This document shows, one piece after another, positions 1 through 12,966 of a DNA stretch of 64,000 bases. A program made the position numbers and the translations under genes. A model generated the notes under the pieces. The model was not told where the DNA came from. It ran no database searches and saw nothing but the letters and a program-made list of their open reading frames with translations. Source of the stretch: Zygaena filipendulae (Eukaryota; Arthropoda; Insecta; Lepidoptera; Zygaenidae). Each line of letters begins with the position of its first letter. Within the stretch, counting starts at the first letter, position 1. The DNA lies in NCBI GenBank assembly GCA_907165275.2, contig OU015677.1, positions 1,054,001 to 1,118,000 on the forward strand, written 5' to 3'.

Positions 1-337
1 GAATTAACTGAAAACTAGAAAGTAGTTTGCTCGGAATCGACTTCCGAATCGATCGCACTATGTTTTAATATAGGTTGTATTTTTTTCATTTTTATTAGCC
101 CATGTCTAAATTATTTATAATACAATATTTGGCGCGTACGCCGCCCGCAGCAAAAAAATTCGAACCGGTAGGCGCGGGCGTAGCGCTTGGAATTTCGTAG
201 ATAGGTCACCTCCAAACTAATGTTGAATAACTTATAAAGTACATTTTTTCGACATAAAATATATTTTAATCATATTATTGTTTATTTTTTTAAATGGGGT
301 GTATGAGGTTTTCAGTTAATTCATTAACACGTTATAT
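1..337 (+). mobile_element. MITE family 1 copy (cut by window start)
   Basis: Right-hand end reads AATTCATTAACACGTTATAT; the left end begins at window base 1 in GAATTAACTGAAAACTAG. The two ends are inverted repeats. The full-length form (about 345 bp) is seen at 10540, 36412 and 46069. The interior carries a GC-rich GCGTACGCCGCCCGC segment. No coding capacity. Confidence 0.85.
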
Positions 338-555
338 ATTTATTTTACCTCGAATCTGGGTGTTTAGTAGGTAGATATTTACAAAGAAAAAAACTTCCAT
401 TTCGAAGTCGGTTAAAGCTACCACTGAACTGAACCACATAACAAACATTAAATTAATATAATTATTAGAACTAAAATTATATTAATTTATCGAATTTTAT
501 TAATACTGATGATAAAAGATGCCAGAAGTACCTAATAGAAATACATTTATTTTAT

Positions 556-990
556 ACTAGCTGTGGCCCGCGGTTTCACCCGCGGTAATTTCAGAGTTCC
601 CGCGGGAATTCCGGGATAAAAAGTACCCCATGTCCTTCTCTGTACCCCTGACAACGTGCATGCCAAATTTCATCCAAATCCGTTCAGCCGTTTTTGCGTG
701 ATTGAGTAAACGTATGCGAGGATAAGAGCTCGAAAGCGCATTTTCATCCGACTTGCTTCAAATTTATCGTCACTGCTCAGCTCCTATGTGTCTTAGCGTT
801 ATGTTATATAGCCTATAACCTGCACAGGAGTATAGACTACAATCGTACCCAGTTTGGTTAAAATCCCTTCAGTATCTAGTTTTAGTTTAGACCCATGCGT
901 GCACATACAGACAGACAGACAAAAACTGACTGATTGCATTTTTGGTATCAGTATCGATCACCATTCATCCTCCAATATTAATTTTGAATA
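556..990 (+). mobile_element. CCGCGG-type SINE-like repeat and adjoining fragment
   Basis: Begins ACTAGCTGTGGCCCGCGG, then TTCCCGCGGGAATTCCGGGA and the CCGTTCAGCCGTTTTTGCGT block. From about 721 a second, related unit with ACAGACAGACAGACA follows. This family (ACTAGCTGTGCCCCGCGGTT … TAATATTAGTAGGAT) is the commonest repeat of the window. It resembles short repeats widespread in lepidopteran genomes; I cannot give it a database name. Confidence 0.8.
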
Positions 991-1130
991 TATATTCAAT
1001 GTACAGAATTGACCTCTCTACAGTTTTATTAAATAGATGTAGTATATAGATATTATTATAGACAATGGGTTTGTCAACCAAATTTTAATTTTTAGTCCGT
1101 TTTCGTCCGTCTATTTTTATCTCATACTTT

Positions 1131-1757
1131 CTGTGCTTCGCGTTAATTTCGGAGTTCCCGTTGAGAATTCCGGGATAAAAAGTAGCCTATGTCCTTCTCT
1201 GTAACCCTGACAGCATGTAGGGTAAAACCAGGATAGTTGCCCTGGGGGTATAGTTGCCCCGATCGTATAATTACTCTAGTTTCGCAGATGAATCGCGTGC
1301 TATTTTATTTATCTATCAAAAGACTTTCCAACTACTATTAAGTGGACCGCGTCTCATGTCTCTGTGCGATTGCACGGGAACGCAAGGTGCGATCAAAGAT
1401 TTTTCGGGATAGATGCCTTGTTTCCCGGCGGGTCGTCCATCCTAAATGTAATTTATATGGACTAGACAACACAAAAAGTAGAGGTCCGTAGAAATCGCTA
1501 ATACTCTGGAAATTTCAAAGATAATGTCTTTTACATTTAATAAATTTGTAGATAAAGAACCAAAGTACTTGCCAGTTTAAAAAATAAAATATTTTGATTT
1601 ATGTACTGGGAGATATAAAATGATTTCGAAAAGTGTGGCAACTATCCGGGTTTTACCCTATGCAAAATTTCTTGCTGATCGGTTGAGCCGCTTAGCCGTG
1701 AGAGCGTAACAAACAAACATACAAACGCACTTTCGCATTTATAATATTAGTATGGAT
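1131..1757 (+). mobile_element. CCGCGG-type repeat split by a TA MITE
   Basis: The left part ends at 1219 (…CAGCATG) and the right part resumes at 1660 (TGCAAAATTTCTTGCTGATC) and runs to ATAATATTAGTATGGAT. Confidence 0.8.
1220..1658. mobile_element. MITE with TA target duplication, nested in a CCGCGG repeat
   Basis: Terminal inverted repeats GGGTAAAACCMGGATAGTTG, about 440 bp. The host repeat reads …CATG before and …TGCAAAAT after, with TA on both sides. This fits a Tc1/mariner-type TA insertion. No ORF. Confidence 0.78.
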
Positions 1758-2373
1758 CCACAAAATCTATAATTAGGTATGTATGTACACTATATATTTA
1801 TTCAATTATTATATTAATAATTTATTCAACTTAAGTGCCTATTTTAAATCTAAAATATACACCAAATGCTTGCTTTAACTACATAAGTTACCTACTTACT
1901 TACCTACCTACTTACTTTTACTTAATCAGTATTTTTTTTTTACAAAAATCTAGCTACATTGTGTACTATTTATATGTAGCTTATATTTAGAGAAAAATAC
2001 TTTTTTTTTTCTGATCGTTATCTACCATAACTACTCTAAACTTTAGTTTTAGTTTTACACGTACTTGTACCTACCTAAGACCTATCTATGCAACAAAGTT
2101 GTGTGTAATGGCAAAGTTTTGTCGAAGGAACTAAAAATAACTATCATTTTTTTTTTGGTTCAAATCTCTATTTAGAGAATCTATAACTTTTAAAATACTT
2201 AAATAAGCAATAGTTTAAAGTTTAAACTGTATTTCTATTCAAATTTCACACGATCAAGACTTGTGCAATATAGACCGTAGAATAATTGTATGATCTAATT
2301 TATATAATTATAAAATGCTTTCAAGACAAAAAAAAATATTACCTGTAGCAGCCTTCAGTCGCTTATTATAAAA

Positions 2374-2379
2374 TTTATT
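2374..2379 (-). terminator. candidate poly(A) signal of exex
   Basis: AATAAA on the minus strand, 186 nt downstream of the exex stop codon. It is the first canonical hexamer after the stop; more lie further on in the AT-rich flank, so the true 3' end is not certain. Confidence 0.45.
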
Positions 2380-2564
2380 GTTAGCTACTTATACAGTGTG
2401 TAACTTTGTGGTGTAACTAAAATAAAAGTCAAAAATCACCAATACATCCATGCATACAGAGCTGAACGCACGTAACGAATATTCCTACCTTACTTAAAGT
2501 AGTTTCACTTCAAAAATCTTTGGTATAACAACAGATTTTAAATCTAAAACATTTTCTACGTGTC

Positions 2565-2918
2565 TCATACTACATACGGCCGGAACATGTCCATATTCCG
2601 GCCGCCATCTTGGTTCAGAACGACCAATCCGCGCCGATTGTTCTCCAAATTAGAATTGAAATTAGCCGCGGCCATCGCCCTCTCTCGCTCGAGCGCGATT
2701 ATCCTGTCCCTGTCGAGCATGGGAGGCGGTTTGACAGCTGTCAGATCCGCCGCCATTTGTTGGGGAGGCTTTTCCGGTTCTTGCGGCGGCGATTCCTTGT
2801 TGATTTTGTTTTTGTCCTCGGTCGGGTGCGGCAAATGTGTGTCCTTGGATTTTGTGTCCTGTTGCGCTTTTTTCGAACGTTTCCATTTCATCCGACGGTT
2901 TTGAAACCATATTTTAAC
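2565..2918 (-). CDS. exex: exex coding exon 4 (recognition helix and C-terminus)
   Basis: 354 nt encoding 117 residues and TGA (2567-2565). The acceptor is TTGTTGACAG|GTT. It opens with [17 protein letters not shown], the DNA-recognition helix with W48, F49, Q50, N51 and R53 and a basic nuclear-import-like tail. A Lys/Glu/Pro-rich linker and an Arg/Glu/Ala segment ([15 protein letters not shown], possibly helical) follow; the protein ends FRPYVV. Reading upstream of the acceptor meets intron sequence. Confidence 0.95.
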   Translation of the reverse strand, partial: VKIWFQNRRMKWKRSKKAQQDTKSKDTHLPHPTEDKNKINKESPPQEPEKPPQQMAADLTAVKPPPMLDRDRIIALERERAMAAANFNSNLENNRRGLVVLNQDGGRNMDMFRPYVV

Positions 2919-5900
2919 CTGTCAACAATAAGATAGAAAATAATTACTTATATAACAATTTACTAAGTATATATATAGCAATTTAGCCCTATATAATTAA
3001 CAATTAATCGACTAATTATGACACAGTACAGTATACTATTAAGTAGGTACCTAATAAAGTCGCTATTCGGTATGTCAAAAAATGTTTTTAACTTTTAAGT
3101 CACACGTATTTTGCGATAAAAACAGAGGCAACTTTTTTCTACTGAGAAAATGTATAGCAATCTTGTTAGTTGTTTTGGCTTTAATCAGAATTTGCTCAAC
3201 AATATTGTTAAACAAATACCGTACCTACTCCTATTCTTTCAATTACCTAGTAGGTACTCTTATAATTTCTGAGGCTTTACGTATCCTATTTTTATATAGC
3301 CACTTAATAGCTTCAACAAAGCACTGCCTTGCAATAACTTTCACACCCAGCCCAGCACTAAAAACGCCTCACACGCGCGTCATATTACCTAATATTTAAG
3401 ATCAACACGAGTCCCGTCGTAACTCGTAAACCTATAAATCGCACCCGGAAACCCACCCCCGGCATAATCTCGTGACATTTGTAAGGTTGAAATCTCGACG
3501 ATCGCTCAACGGTGACAAGGATCGGTTGACAGGAGAGTTCGCGCCATTCCGCAAACGTCAAAACAAGCTTGTTTTTGGGCGCCGGAATCGGATAGTTTAG
3601 CCAGTGTAGGGATTGACGCGTGGGGATTGGGTTGTAAAAAATGGTGTGGCAGTAAAGGGAAAGTTTGTATTCATAACTCCGCTTCGTTGAGGTTTCTTTC
3701 AAATACCTATTTTACGTGTAGGTAATTTGTTAACACATCGTTAGGTAGATACTTGTATGAATTTGTTAGATTTGAAACGTTATTTCTTTGTCGTGCTACG
3801 ACATAGATACCTAGAAGTAAATTAAGCAGAGTGCTCTTTGTTTTTACTGGGAGTTATGCTTTTTTGAAAGCATCTTATTTTTTCCATGATTTTGCGTAAT
3901 ACGCGTTCAAAAAGCAGACATTTAATTATTGGGCTCACAAACCATGTAACAATTGGCATTGAATAAAATAATACAAAACGGTTGTAAACCTAGACTGTTA
4001 CCACCATGGAGGACGATAGACATGTGGTCACAGTATATTATAGTAAAGGCTATTAAATGAAAATATAAAGTTCTTAGGCCGTTAATACTGTTAGTATAAG
4101 TAGGTAATGTTAAAATAAAAAAAAAAAAGAGTTGGTATTTAGCTTGTTGGTGGTTAGCTGTTCCTATAAGTGCTCCTGGACCTCACCTGTGTCTCCGTCA
4201 GCATCAGACTGGTGGCCACCTCGAACCGCTTCGGCCGCGACAGGTATTTGTTCATGCGGAACTGCTTCTCCAGTTCGAGGAGTTGCTGCGAGGTGAACGC
4301 GGTGCGCGGCCTCCGAGTCTTGCCTAGTAGCGCGTGAGGTGACCCTGCGGACAAAATGAGACCGCATGTTATGTTTGAAGAAAGAAATAAAGGAAGAAAG
4401 AAAGATAGAAAGGAAGAAAAATATTTATTCAAGCAAAATTAGACATACAACACATATGCGTTGTATATCAATCTACTACTCCACGCGTTAATTGCAGAGT
4501 CCCCGCAGGAATTCCTGGATAAACGTATCCCATGTCCTTCTCTGTTCCTCTGACAATAGCGATGTGGACTACTTTTGAAAATCAAAATTCTAATTAGTCC
4601 GTCAGTTAGAAAAAAAAAAACAATAGACACGTATTTTTTGCTTTTTTAAATAAATTAAAATATACAGAGATAAAGCGCATTAAAGTTTAGGATGAGGAGG
4701 TCGTGACGTCACTAACCGCAAAACAGCCATACAAACTGTCAGAATAGTGACGTCACGCGAAATTTCAACTCAATATATCGCCGTTATTTTTTGATTACGT
4801 AAAAAAAGAAAAAATACGTGTCCAATATTTTTTAATAATCCACAAGACGGACTAAAAAATAAAAATTAGTCAACATGCCCATTGGAAAGAAAGAGATACA
4901 TTCCGACATAGCTACATCGCCTTTCATGTTAGTAAAGACACCCATGCTTCTCAAAATATGGAACCTAATATTATAGCATATTAGTTGCGTCAACCAAAAT
5001 GTTTAGGCGAACAATTACTGTTGCATACCAAAAGCACCGCCACATTTCGGTAATCCCATAAAAATGATAATTATCAATTAGCACTAATGCTGGGGTTTTG
5101 TTATATTTGAACGCGACATTTGGTGTTGTTTGCACAAACCGATAAACGCGCGGCTAAGCCCCGAACGCATCTGTCAAATTTTGGCGCGAAGATATTATTC
5201 TAAATGCACGAATTTCGCGCGTTAAATATTATGCGTTTTCGGTTTTGTTGATTTTAGAATCTCACATGATATTTCTTATTCATGGGAAGTACCTTTGCAT
5301 GCATCTATTACATGAATGATTGTTGATTTCACAACGTGAATTACGGTTATTCCCAACACAAAAGTACAGCGTAGGCCGTAGGTAGATCAAATTGAAGGAA
5401 AATACCTACAGAAGACTGTGATTTGCGTTTTCTGGTGTATTTTATTGTGATATCTAATTGTTAGGGATGTGGACTACTTTTGAAAATCAAAATTCTAATT
5501 AGTCCGTCAGTTAGAAAATAAAAAAACAATAGACACGTATTTTTTGCTTTTTCCAATAAATTAAAATATACAGAGATAAAGCGCATTAAAGTTTAGAGTG
5601 AGGGGGTCGTGACGTCACTAACCCCTAAAACCGCCATACAAACTGTCAGAATAGTGACATCACGCGAAATTTAAACTCAATATATCGCCGTTATTTTTTG
5701 ATTACGTAAAAAAAGAAAAAATACTTTCAAATATTTTTTAATAATCTACAAGACGGACTAAAAAATAAAAATTAGTCAACATGCCCATTCTAATCGACTA
5801 GTAAGATCTAGATGAAACATTGGTTAGAGATTTGTTTTTAGATATTTCTTGCTGTATAAATATATACGATCGACTAAGCTCAACTTGTCTGAGGTAGGTA

Positions 5901-8900
5901 TTATTGGGTCCCTAATGAATATCTAAAAATAAAATGGGAAACCTACTGCAGTAAAGAGGTTCCTTTTTATTTTATTGTGTAGGCTGTGCGCCGTCTTTTT
6001 AGTTCCGAGACAATAAATAGTTAGGCACGCATACAGCTTCGAACATGGCCGTTCAAAATATATTTAAAAATATATTAAAAGTGCATACTCCGTGCATGCA
6101 TAAAACAAACATGCAGTCGAATCGTGCTTAAGTATTGGTATCTTAAATCAATATAAAAAAAAAATTAACGTCCTGCCCCCGTACTATGAAGTCTTGGTGA
6201 CACAAGTTACGCATTTGGGTACAGAGACAGAACGATAAACAATAGCAGTCTATCTCTCTCCATCTCGGCGCCGCGTGTGTTCCATGATGGGGCCCTTGTT
6301 GGCTGAACGTGACTTTTCCTCAGCTCATCTCTCCATCGGTTCAGTTTTAACTCTTGTTTTTTTTTTCATAAACTTAATTTTGTTTGTTCTTAACAAACAT
6401 GGGTGGTTGTGGTAACGACCCTTTAATTTATGCTGTCGAATGACTAAATGAATAGACGGAAACCACAGGAAGAAAGAAAGAAAGAAATACGGGAAGAAAA
6501 GGCATCAATTCAGTTTATTAGATATGAATTCAGATGGAAACCAGGTGAAAACCAGATGATGTGTTTATTATAGGACTTGTGCTGTTCCCGAAATTGACAG
6601 TGCGTGGAATATTGTAGAAAATATATAGACAAAGAAAGGTTTCAGAAAAGTATTATGAGCATAAATTCCACTCGGCAACCGTGGCGCGCCTCTCCTGCCT
6701 ATACAACGTGTTAATGAATTAACTGAAAACTAGAAAGTAGTTTGTTCAGAATCAACTAGCGAATCGATTGCACTATGTTTTAATATAGGTTATATTTTTT
6801 CATTTGTATTAGCCCATGTCTAAATTATTTGTAATACAATATTTGGCGCGGTCACACTAGCCAGCCGGGGACTACCCGTGTCTTACCACCTAGCAAATCG
6901 TTGGTAACAGGCATAATAATTATTATGTTTTATAATAGCAACGCTTAGGTCGTCCGATGGGGGAGGAGGGGGGGCAGTAAATCGCGTTACGCTGATTGGC
7001 CGTCTTGCGCTCGGCGGAGCGAGCTAACGTCGTTGTGTAGCCGTGGCCTGCCGCTCGGCTAGGAGGCTGTAGCCTGTAGTTATCTACCGAATAGCGATTG
7101 TTTGTATCCGCGGGGTGTGGACTTGCAATCAGGGCCTTATTCACTATGACCAACAACATTCCTTGCCCATAACGCGCGTCCCAAAAACGCATTTCCAAAC
7201 GTTCTAGATGCCAAGATATTAGAAATTATTATTCTTTATGCTATAAAAAACGTCGTAAATGTATTTTTTTGCAGTAAAACTTCTTTGATTACAAGGGAAA
7301 GACAGTTTTTGCGGCGTATTATTTTAGCGCGGCGTGTTATGGTCATAACGAATAAGGGCCCTGGGTAGCCAAGCCCAAAACACAAACCCGAATACTCGGC
7401 GCTTAATTTGGCCGGACATTTTACCTTAAAAGTCGGACATACCTTTTTTAATTCCTATAATCATAGCTTTCTAAAGCCGAATATTATGTTCTAAAAGCCA
7501 GACAATATTTTTTTTTAACTTACGCTCGATTCTCGACTCGCACGGCAGCCTAACAAAAGCCAGACAAGCCGGACGAGAAAATGTTTGGCTGGACACGTCC
7601 GTAAAAAGCCAAACATGTTCGGCTAAAGCCGGACATCTGACAACCCTACTTGCAATGCAATGAACACACAATCATAACAATACCTACTGCAAGTAATCAA
7701 AAGAGGCTACATTAAAAATAATCGAGCGATGAAAAGACAATTATAGTCTATATCAAAAACTGCCTAAAACGGCTGCACTTCTTTCTTTTTAAGTGAACAA
7801 TTTTGGCATGGGGAAAAGGCACTGAACTCGTGTGACATCATCATAATTTTTGAGGCTTTTAAAAACCAAATTTTACATGACATTACCTTTTAACGACACG
7901 ATTATATAGAGAGAGATACAACGCCAAATGTTTTTCATGACATATTGTCTACCCTGCGAGCTGCGGTGGAAAAAGAAACCCACGACTGATGACAACTGTC
8001 AGATTCGGTAATCACTACACCACCGGCACTTGTATTGTCGATGATGAACATCGATATTTCTCTGACAAAAAACCTCTGACTGATTATATTTTTTATGAAC
8101 TATTGCATAAAAAAACGAAATCCGCAATCGATCGAGATTATCTATTACAGGTTTGGTGTCCAATTGATTGCACCAAGTTTGCGGGGAGAGTGGGGTGGCG
8201 GCGACAAGCGTTGCATATGGTGGCGATTGACGCAAATGGCAGGAGCGCCACCCCACGGTTTGAGCGTTAAAACGATCATAAAGAATTAGTTACACGCTAT
8301 ACGCATGTCATTTCTTGCGTTATAACATCCTTATAAAGATAAAAACAAAGTCGAAATAGTTTAAAATAGTGTAAACTGAACTTAATAACAATCATCTAGG
8401 GCCAAAGTCCTTGTCGATATCAATCACACGAGCCCCAACTCGATGGATCGCGTCGTTAATTTACAGAGATCCCATGATCACTTTGAGGCTCCATCATCAG
8501 ATCAGCTCCGTGGACCGTGTCAAAATAATATTGCACTGTCATTCGAACTACTTATACATAAGTGTTTCATTTCGATACGACAATTAGAAGTAGGTTAAAA
8601 TAAACTTCTAAGATTTTATTACATTGTTAGTTGCAAAATTTAGGTACGAGTGAAGCCAATATAAAACGTGCAGTATTTTTGTTTTCTGGCACTTTTTGTT
8701 TAAACGTTTTGCTATGACGTGTCTAAGCATTATTATCTATATTACTATTTACTACCTCAAACGAACAATTCTTGTATATTATTATAATCCTACTAATATT
8801 ATAAATGTGAAAGTGTGGATGTTTGGATGTTTGTTACTCATCAAGCAAAAACGGTTGAACGGATTTGGATGAAATTTGGCATGCACGTGGTCAGAGGTAC

Positions 8901-11900
8901 AGAGAAGGACATAGGGAACTTTTATCCCGGAATTCCCGTGGGAACTCAAAAATTGCCGCGGGTGAAACCGCGGGGCACAGCTAGTATATTATATAATTTG
9001 AAACCTGAATCTCGGAAACGGCTCCGACGATTTTCATGAAATCTAGTATGCAGGGAGTTTCGGGGGTGATTAATCGCTTCAGCTAGGTTTCATTTTTAGA
9101 AAACCTTGTTTTATCCGTGTTTTCGGCAACGAAAAATGAGTGTTTCGTACTGCTTTTCTACTTAACAACAGATGGCGCTACGAGCGAAGCTCGGCCATCC
9201 AGATATTTACTAGTAGGTAGGTACCTACTATAAGAGGAACACGTCATTTTTTAAAACCACAAAGTTAGTCTTAGCTATATACCTACGTTTCATGAGCGCC
9301 ACTACGCAAGCGCTGTACAAACCACGCCCATACAATTGTGATGTATGTTGTAGGTACAAAACGATTGAACTCTCCCTGCCTACCCTTGGGATTCAAATAT
9401 ATGGATGGATTCAATATTGGTGAGCTGTTACACTAACGGCATGGATTTCGGAATTCCTTAGGGAACTTGTCGACGTATCGGCATAAAAATGCAAATCGGC
9501 AAAAAAAACAATAGACACATTCCATTTCTTGCTTTTTGAAAGCCTTAACTAAGTAGGTATAAACTATAAAGTGTACCTAGGCGTGACGTGATGTGGCGTG
9601 AATCCTAGCTGTGCCACGCGGTTTCACCCGCGGAAATTTCGGAGTTCCCGCGGGAATTCCGGGATAAAAAGTATCCTATGGGCTTCTCTGTACCCTTGAC
9701 AACGTGCATGCCAAATTTGGTCCAAATTCGTTCAGCCGGTTTTGCGTGATTGAGTAACAAACATCCAAACATCCAAGCTTTCACATTTAGATATACCTAC
9801 TATTAGTAGGATAACTTAGGTTGCTTTTATTTTGGAAAAAAAATGTCCCCGCGGGAATTCCGAAACTCACGCGGGTGAAACCGCGGGGCTAAGCTAGTTG
9901 TAGCTGTAAATTACTGTAAAAGTCACGCGTGACATTTGAACTTGCACATAGATTATTTATAATAATTCTAATCGTCGCAATAAAACACTTTAATTGTGAT
10001 CTTTAAAAACAAACAAATTAATAAACAATAAAATAAATGAATTACTTTTGCACCCCCACGCTCCATTATAGTAATCACCCCCCGACAAATAGAAACCAGA
10101 CTCCCTTCATTCGGAATCCCTTGCAAGCTATTGCCAACCCTATTTACTTGCAAGCAGAGCTTAGAATACTCGTCATTCATTACTAGTATCAGTGTCAAGC
10201 AATTTTCGACTGTATAACTAAAAAGAAAAAGGTCTAAATTGCAATAGAGGGTTTTAGAATAGGGGTGTCAAAAGTGACGACATACGAAAAGTTTGTACTT
10301 AATCTAATTGAATTAATTTCGTTAAATACAGCTAGTTATACGGTCGGACGGCGTTTGAATTTTTATTGCTGTCGACAGCCCTGGGGGCGAGTCGTGATGA
10401 ATATTGTGTTCTATTAATTATTATGAATATAATTAGGTACTTAATTGCGTAAAAAAAATTATTTCTTCTACAATACATTTTGTAATAACTACGAATTGCG
10501 ATAGATATGTTGCTACATTCTGACGGCTTTTTTATTTATATACAACGTGTTAATGAATTAACTGAAATCTAGAAAATAGTTTGCTCAGAATCGCCTATAG
10601 CGAATCGATCGCACTATGTTTTAATATTATTTTTTAATTTTTACTAGCCCATGTCTTAATTATTTATAATACAATATTTGGCGCGTATGCCGCCCGCAGT
10701 TAAAAATTCGAACCGGCAGGCGCGGGCGTAGCGCTTGAAATTTCGTAGATAGGTCACCTTCAAACTAATGTTGAATAACTTTTAAAGTATAAATTTTTTC
10801 GACATAAAATATAGTTTAATCATATTATTGTTTACTATGGGGTGTATCAGGTTTTCAGTTTATTCATTAACACGTTGTATATCCTAACTAATATTATTAA
10901 TACTAGCTCGGAGTTCTCGCAGGAATTTCGGGATAAAAAGTACCCTAAGTCCTTCTATGTACCCCTGACAACGTGCATGCAAAATTTCACGATGATCGGT
11001 TCAGCCGTTAAGGCGTGAAAGCGTAACAGAGAGACAGGCAGACAGTTACTTTTAAATTTACAGTATTAGTAGGGATTAGAAGGGATTATAAATGCGAAGG
11101 CGAGTCTGTTTGCTTGTTTGTTTGTTACGCTTTTACGGTTTCACTACTCAACCGATCATTATGGAATTTTACACACCCGTTGTCAGAAGTACAAGGAAGG
11201 GCATAGGGTATATTTTGTTGCGGAATTCCCGCGGGATCTCCGAAATTACTGCGGGTGAAACCGTAGGGAATTTTACATAAATTCTTATATTATTTATTTT
11301 TTTATTCTTTGATTGTTTTCATTTCTGTGTTGTTCTGTATGTGTTCATTTGTGTTGTGTTTCTCCTCTTGCTTGAATAAATCTTTCTTTTTTTCTTTTCT
11401 TTATATTGGAAATAATTCGCTGATTTTCCATCTATTCTAGAAGCAAGGGATAAAATAAGTCTCGATGGAAAATAAAGAAGGTTGATTTGCAAGCCGCCGC
11501 CGCGCCGTAGGTATTCCGTTTGTCCAATTGTCCATATTGATCGAGTCCACTCCACTGCGGGTTGCGTACAAACATATTCTTTGCCAATCCAGTGGAATTC
11601 GTCCCTTATGGGCGCGCCGACTGATTTTTATACTGAATAGGGATGCGCAAGTGTCGAGCCGTACCTATCGAAATATCGATACATTAACGCTCGTAATCAT
11701 CGGATGTGTTCCGTAATTGGGTATTCTCCAAGGTATGAATATCAAAATTCTAATTAGTCCGTCAGTAAGAAAATAAAAAAATAATAGACACGTATTTTTT
11801 GCTTTTTCAATTTAATGATAAACAAAATTTTAACAAAAAAATTAAAACCGACTTCCAAAAACCTAAAAATAAAAAGCTAAAAATAACAAAATACCGATTT

Positions 11901-12934
11901 AATCCAAAAGACAAAAAAACACGTAATATTATTATTGGTTTGTGCTACCACTGACCGGTTTGAATTCGGTGACAAGCCCGCTGGTGTCTGCCCACTTGGG
12001 TTGTTCTGCTCACGAAGAGCTGGTGACGGGAGTCGACTTAGCCCATCTTCCCCCTCCATATTTGTCTTTTGGATTAAATCGGTATTTTGTTATTTTTAGC
12101 TTTTTATTTTTAGGTTTTTGGAAGTCGGTTTTAATTTTTTTGTTAAAATTTTGTTTATTTCTCGTTTTTAAGTGACTTAGTTCGTAATTTCTCTAAGTTA
12201 CAATAGCCTAATGTCAACTGCTCATCACCTTTTACAAAATATTGCTTTTCCCGACGCAGGGACGTTAATTGTTGAGGAGTTCTCCTTGTACATCATCATC
12301 AGTTCCACTTCACCATATACATTGTGACGAGCATAAATTGTTTAGAAACCATATTAAAGTTAACGAATCGGAATCTGTGAAATACCTATTATTTGGTAGT
12401 TCTGATGACCATCTGTGGTCTTCATCATCAGTTCCACTTCTTCAAATTTTACTTTCCGAAAGCAAAGAAACGATTTACTATAAAAAATACAAAAATCGCT
12501 ATAGGTGTACCCATAATTTTTGAAGAGTTCCCTCGATTACTCCAAGATCCCATCATCAGATCTCGACTTGGTGACAATGGAATCAATTTAGGAGTATCCC
12601 CTTTCAAACAAAAAACAATTTTCGAAATCGCTTCAATCGGAACCCGTGAAATACGTATTATTTTTGAGTTGTTCCGATGACCACCTGTGGTCTTCATCAT
12701 CAGTTCCACTTCTTCAAATTTTGCTTTCCGAAAGCAAATGAACGATTTACTATCAAAAATACCCAAATCGCTATAGGTGTGCCTATAATTTTTGAAGAGT
12801 TCCCTCGATTTCTCCAAGATCCCATCATCAGATCCCGACTTGGTGGCAATGGGACCTAATTGGGAGTAAACCCTTTCAAACAAAAAAAGAATTTTCCAAA
12901 TCGGTCCAACCGTCTTCGAGTAATCGGTGAACAT

Positions 12935-12966
<32 letters not shown>

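Noticed and set aside
2560..2936. Plus-strand ORFs opposite exex exon 4, and those opposite exons 1 and 2
   Set aside because: Antisense shadows of recognised homeobox gene exons.
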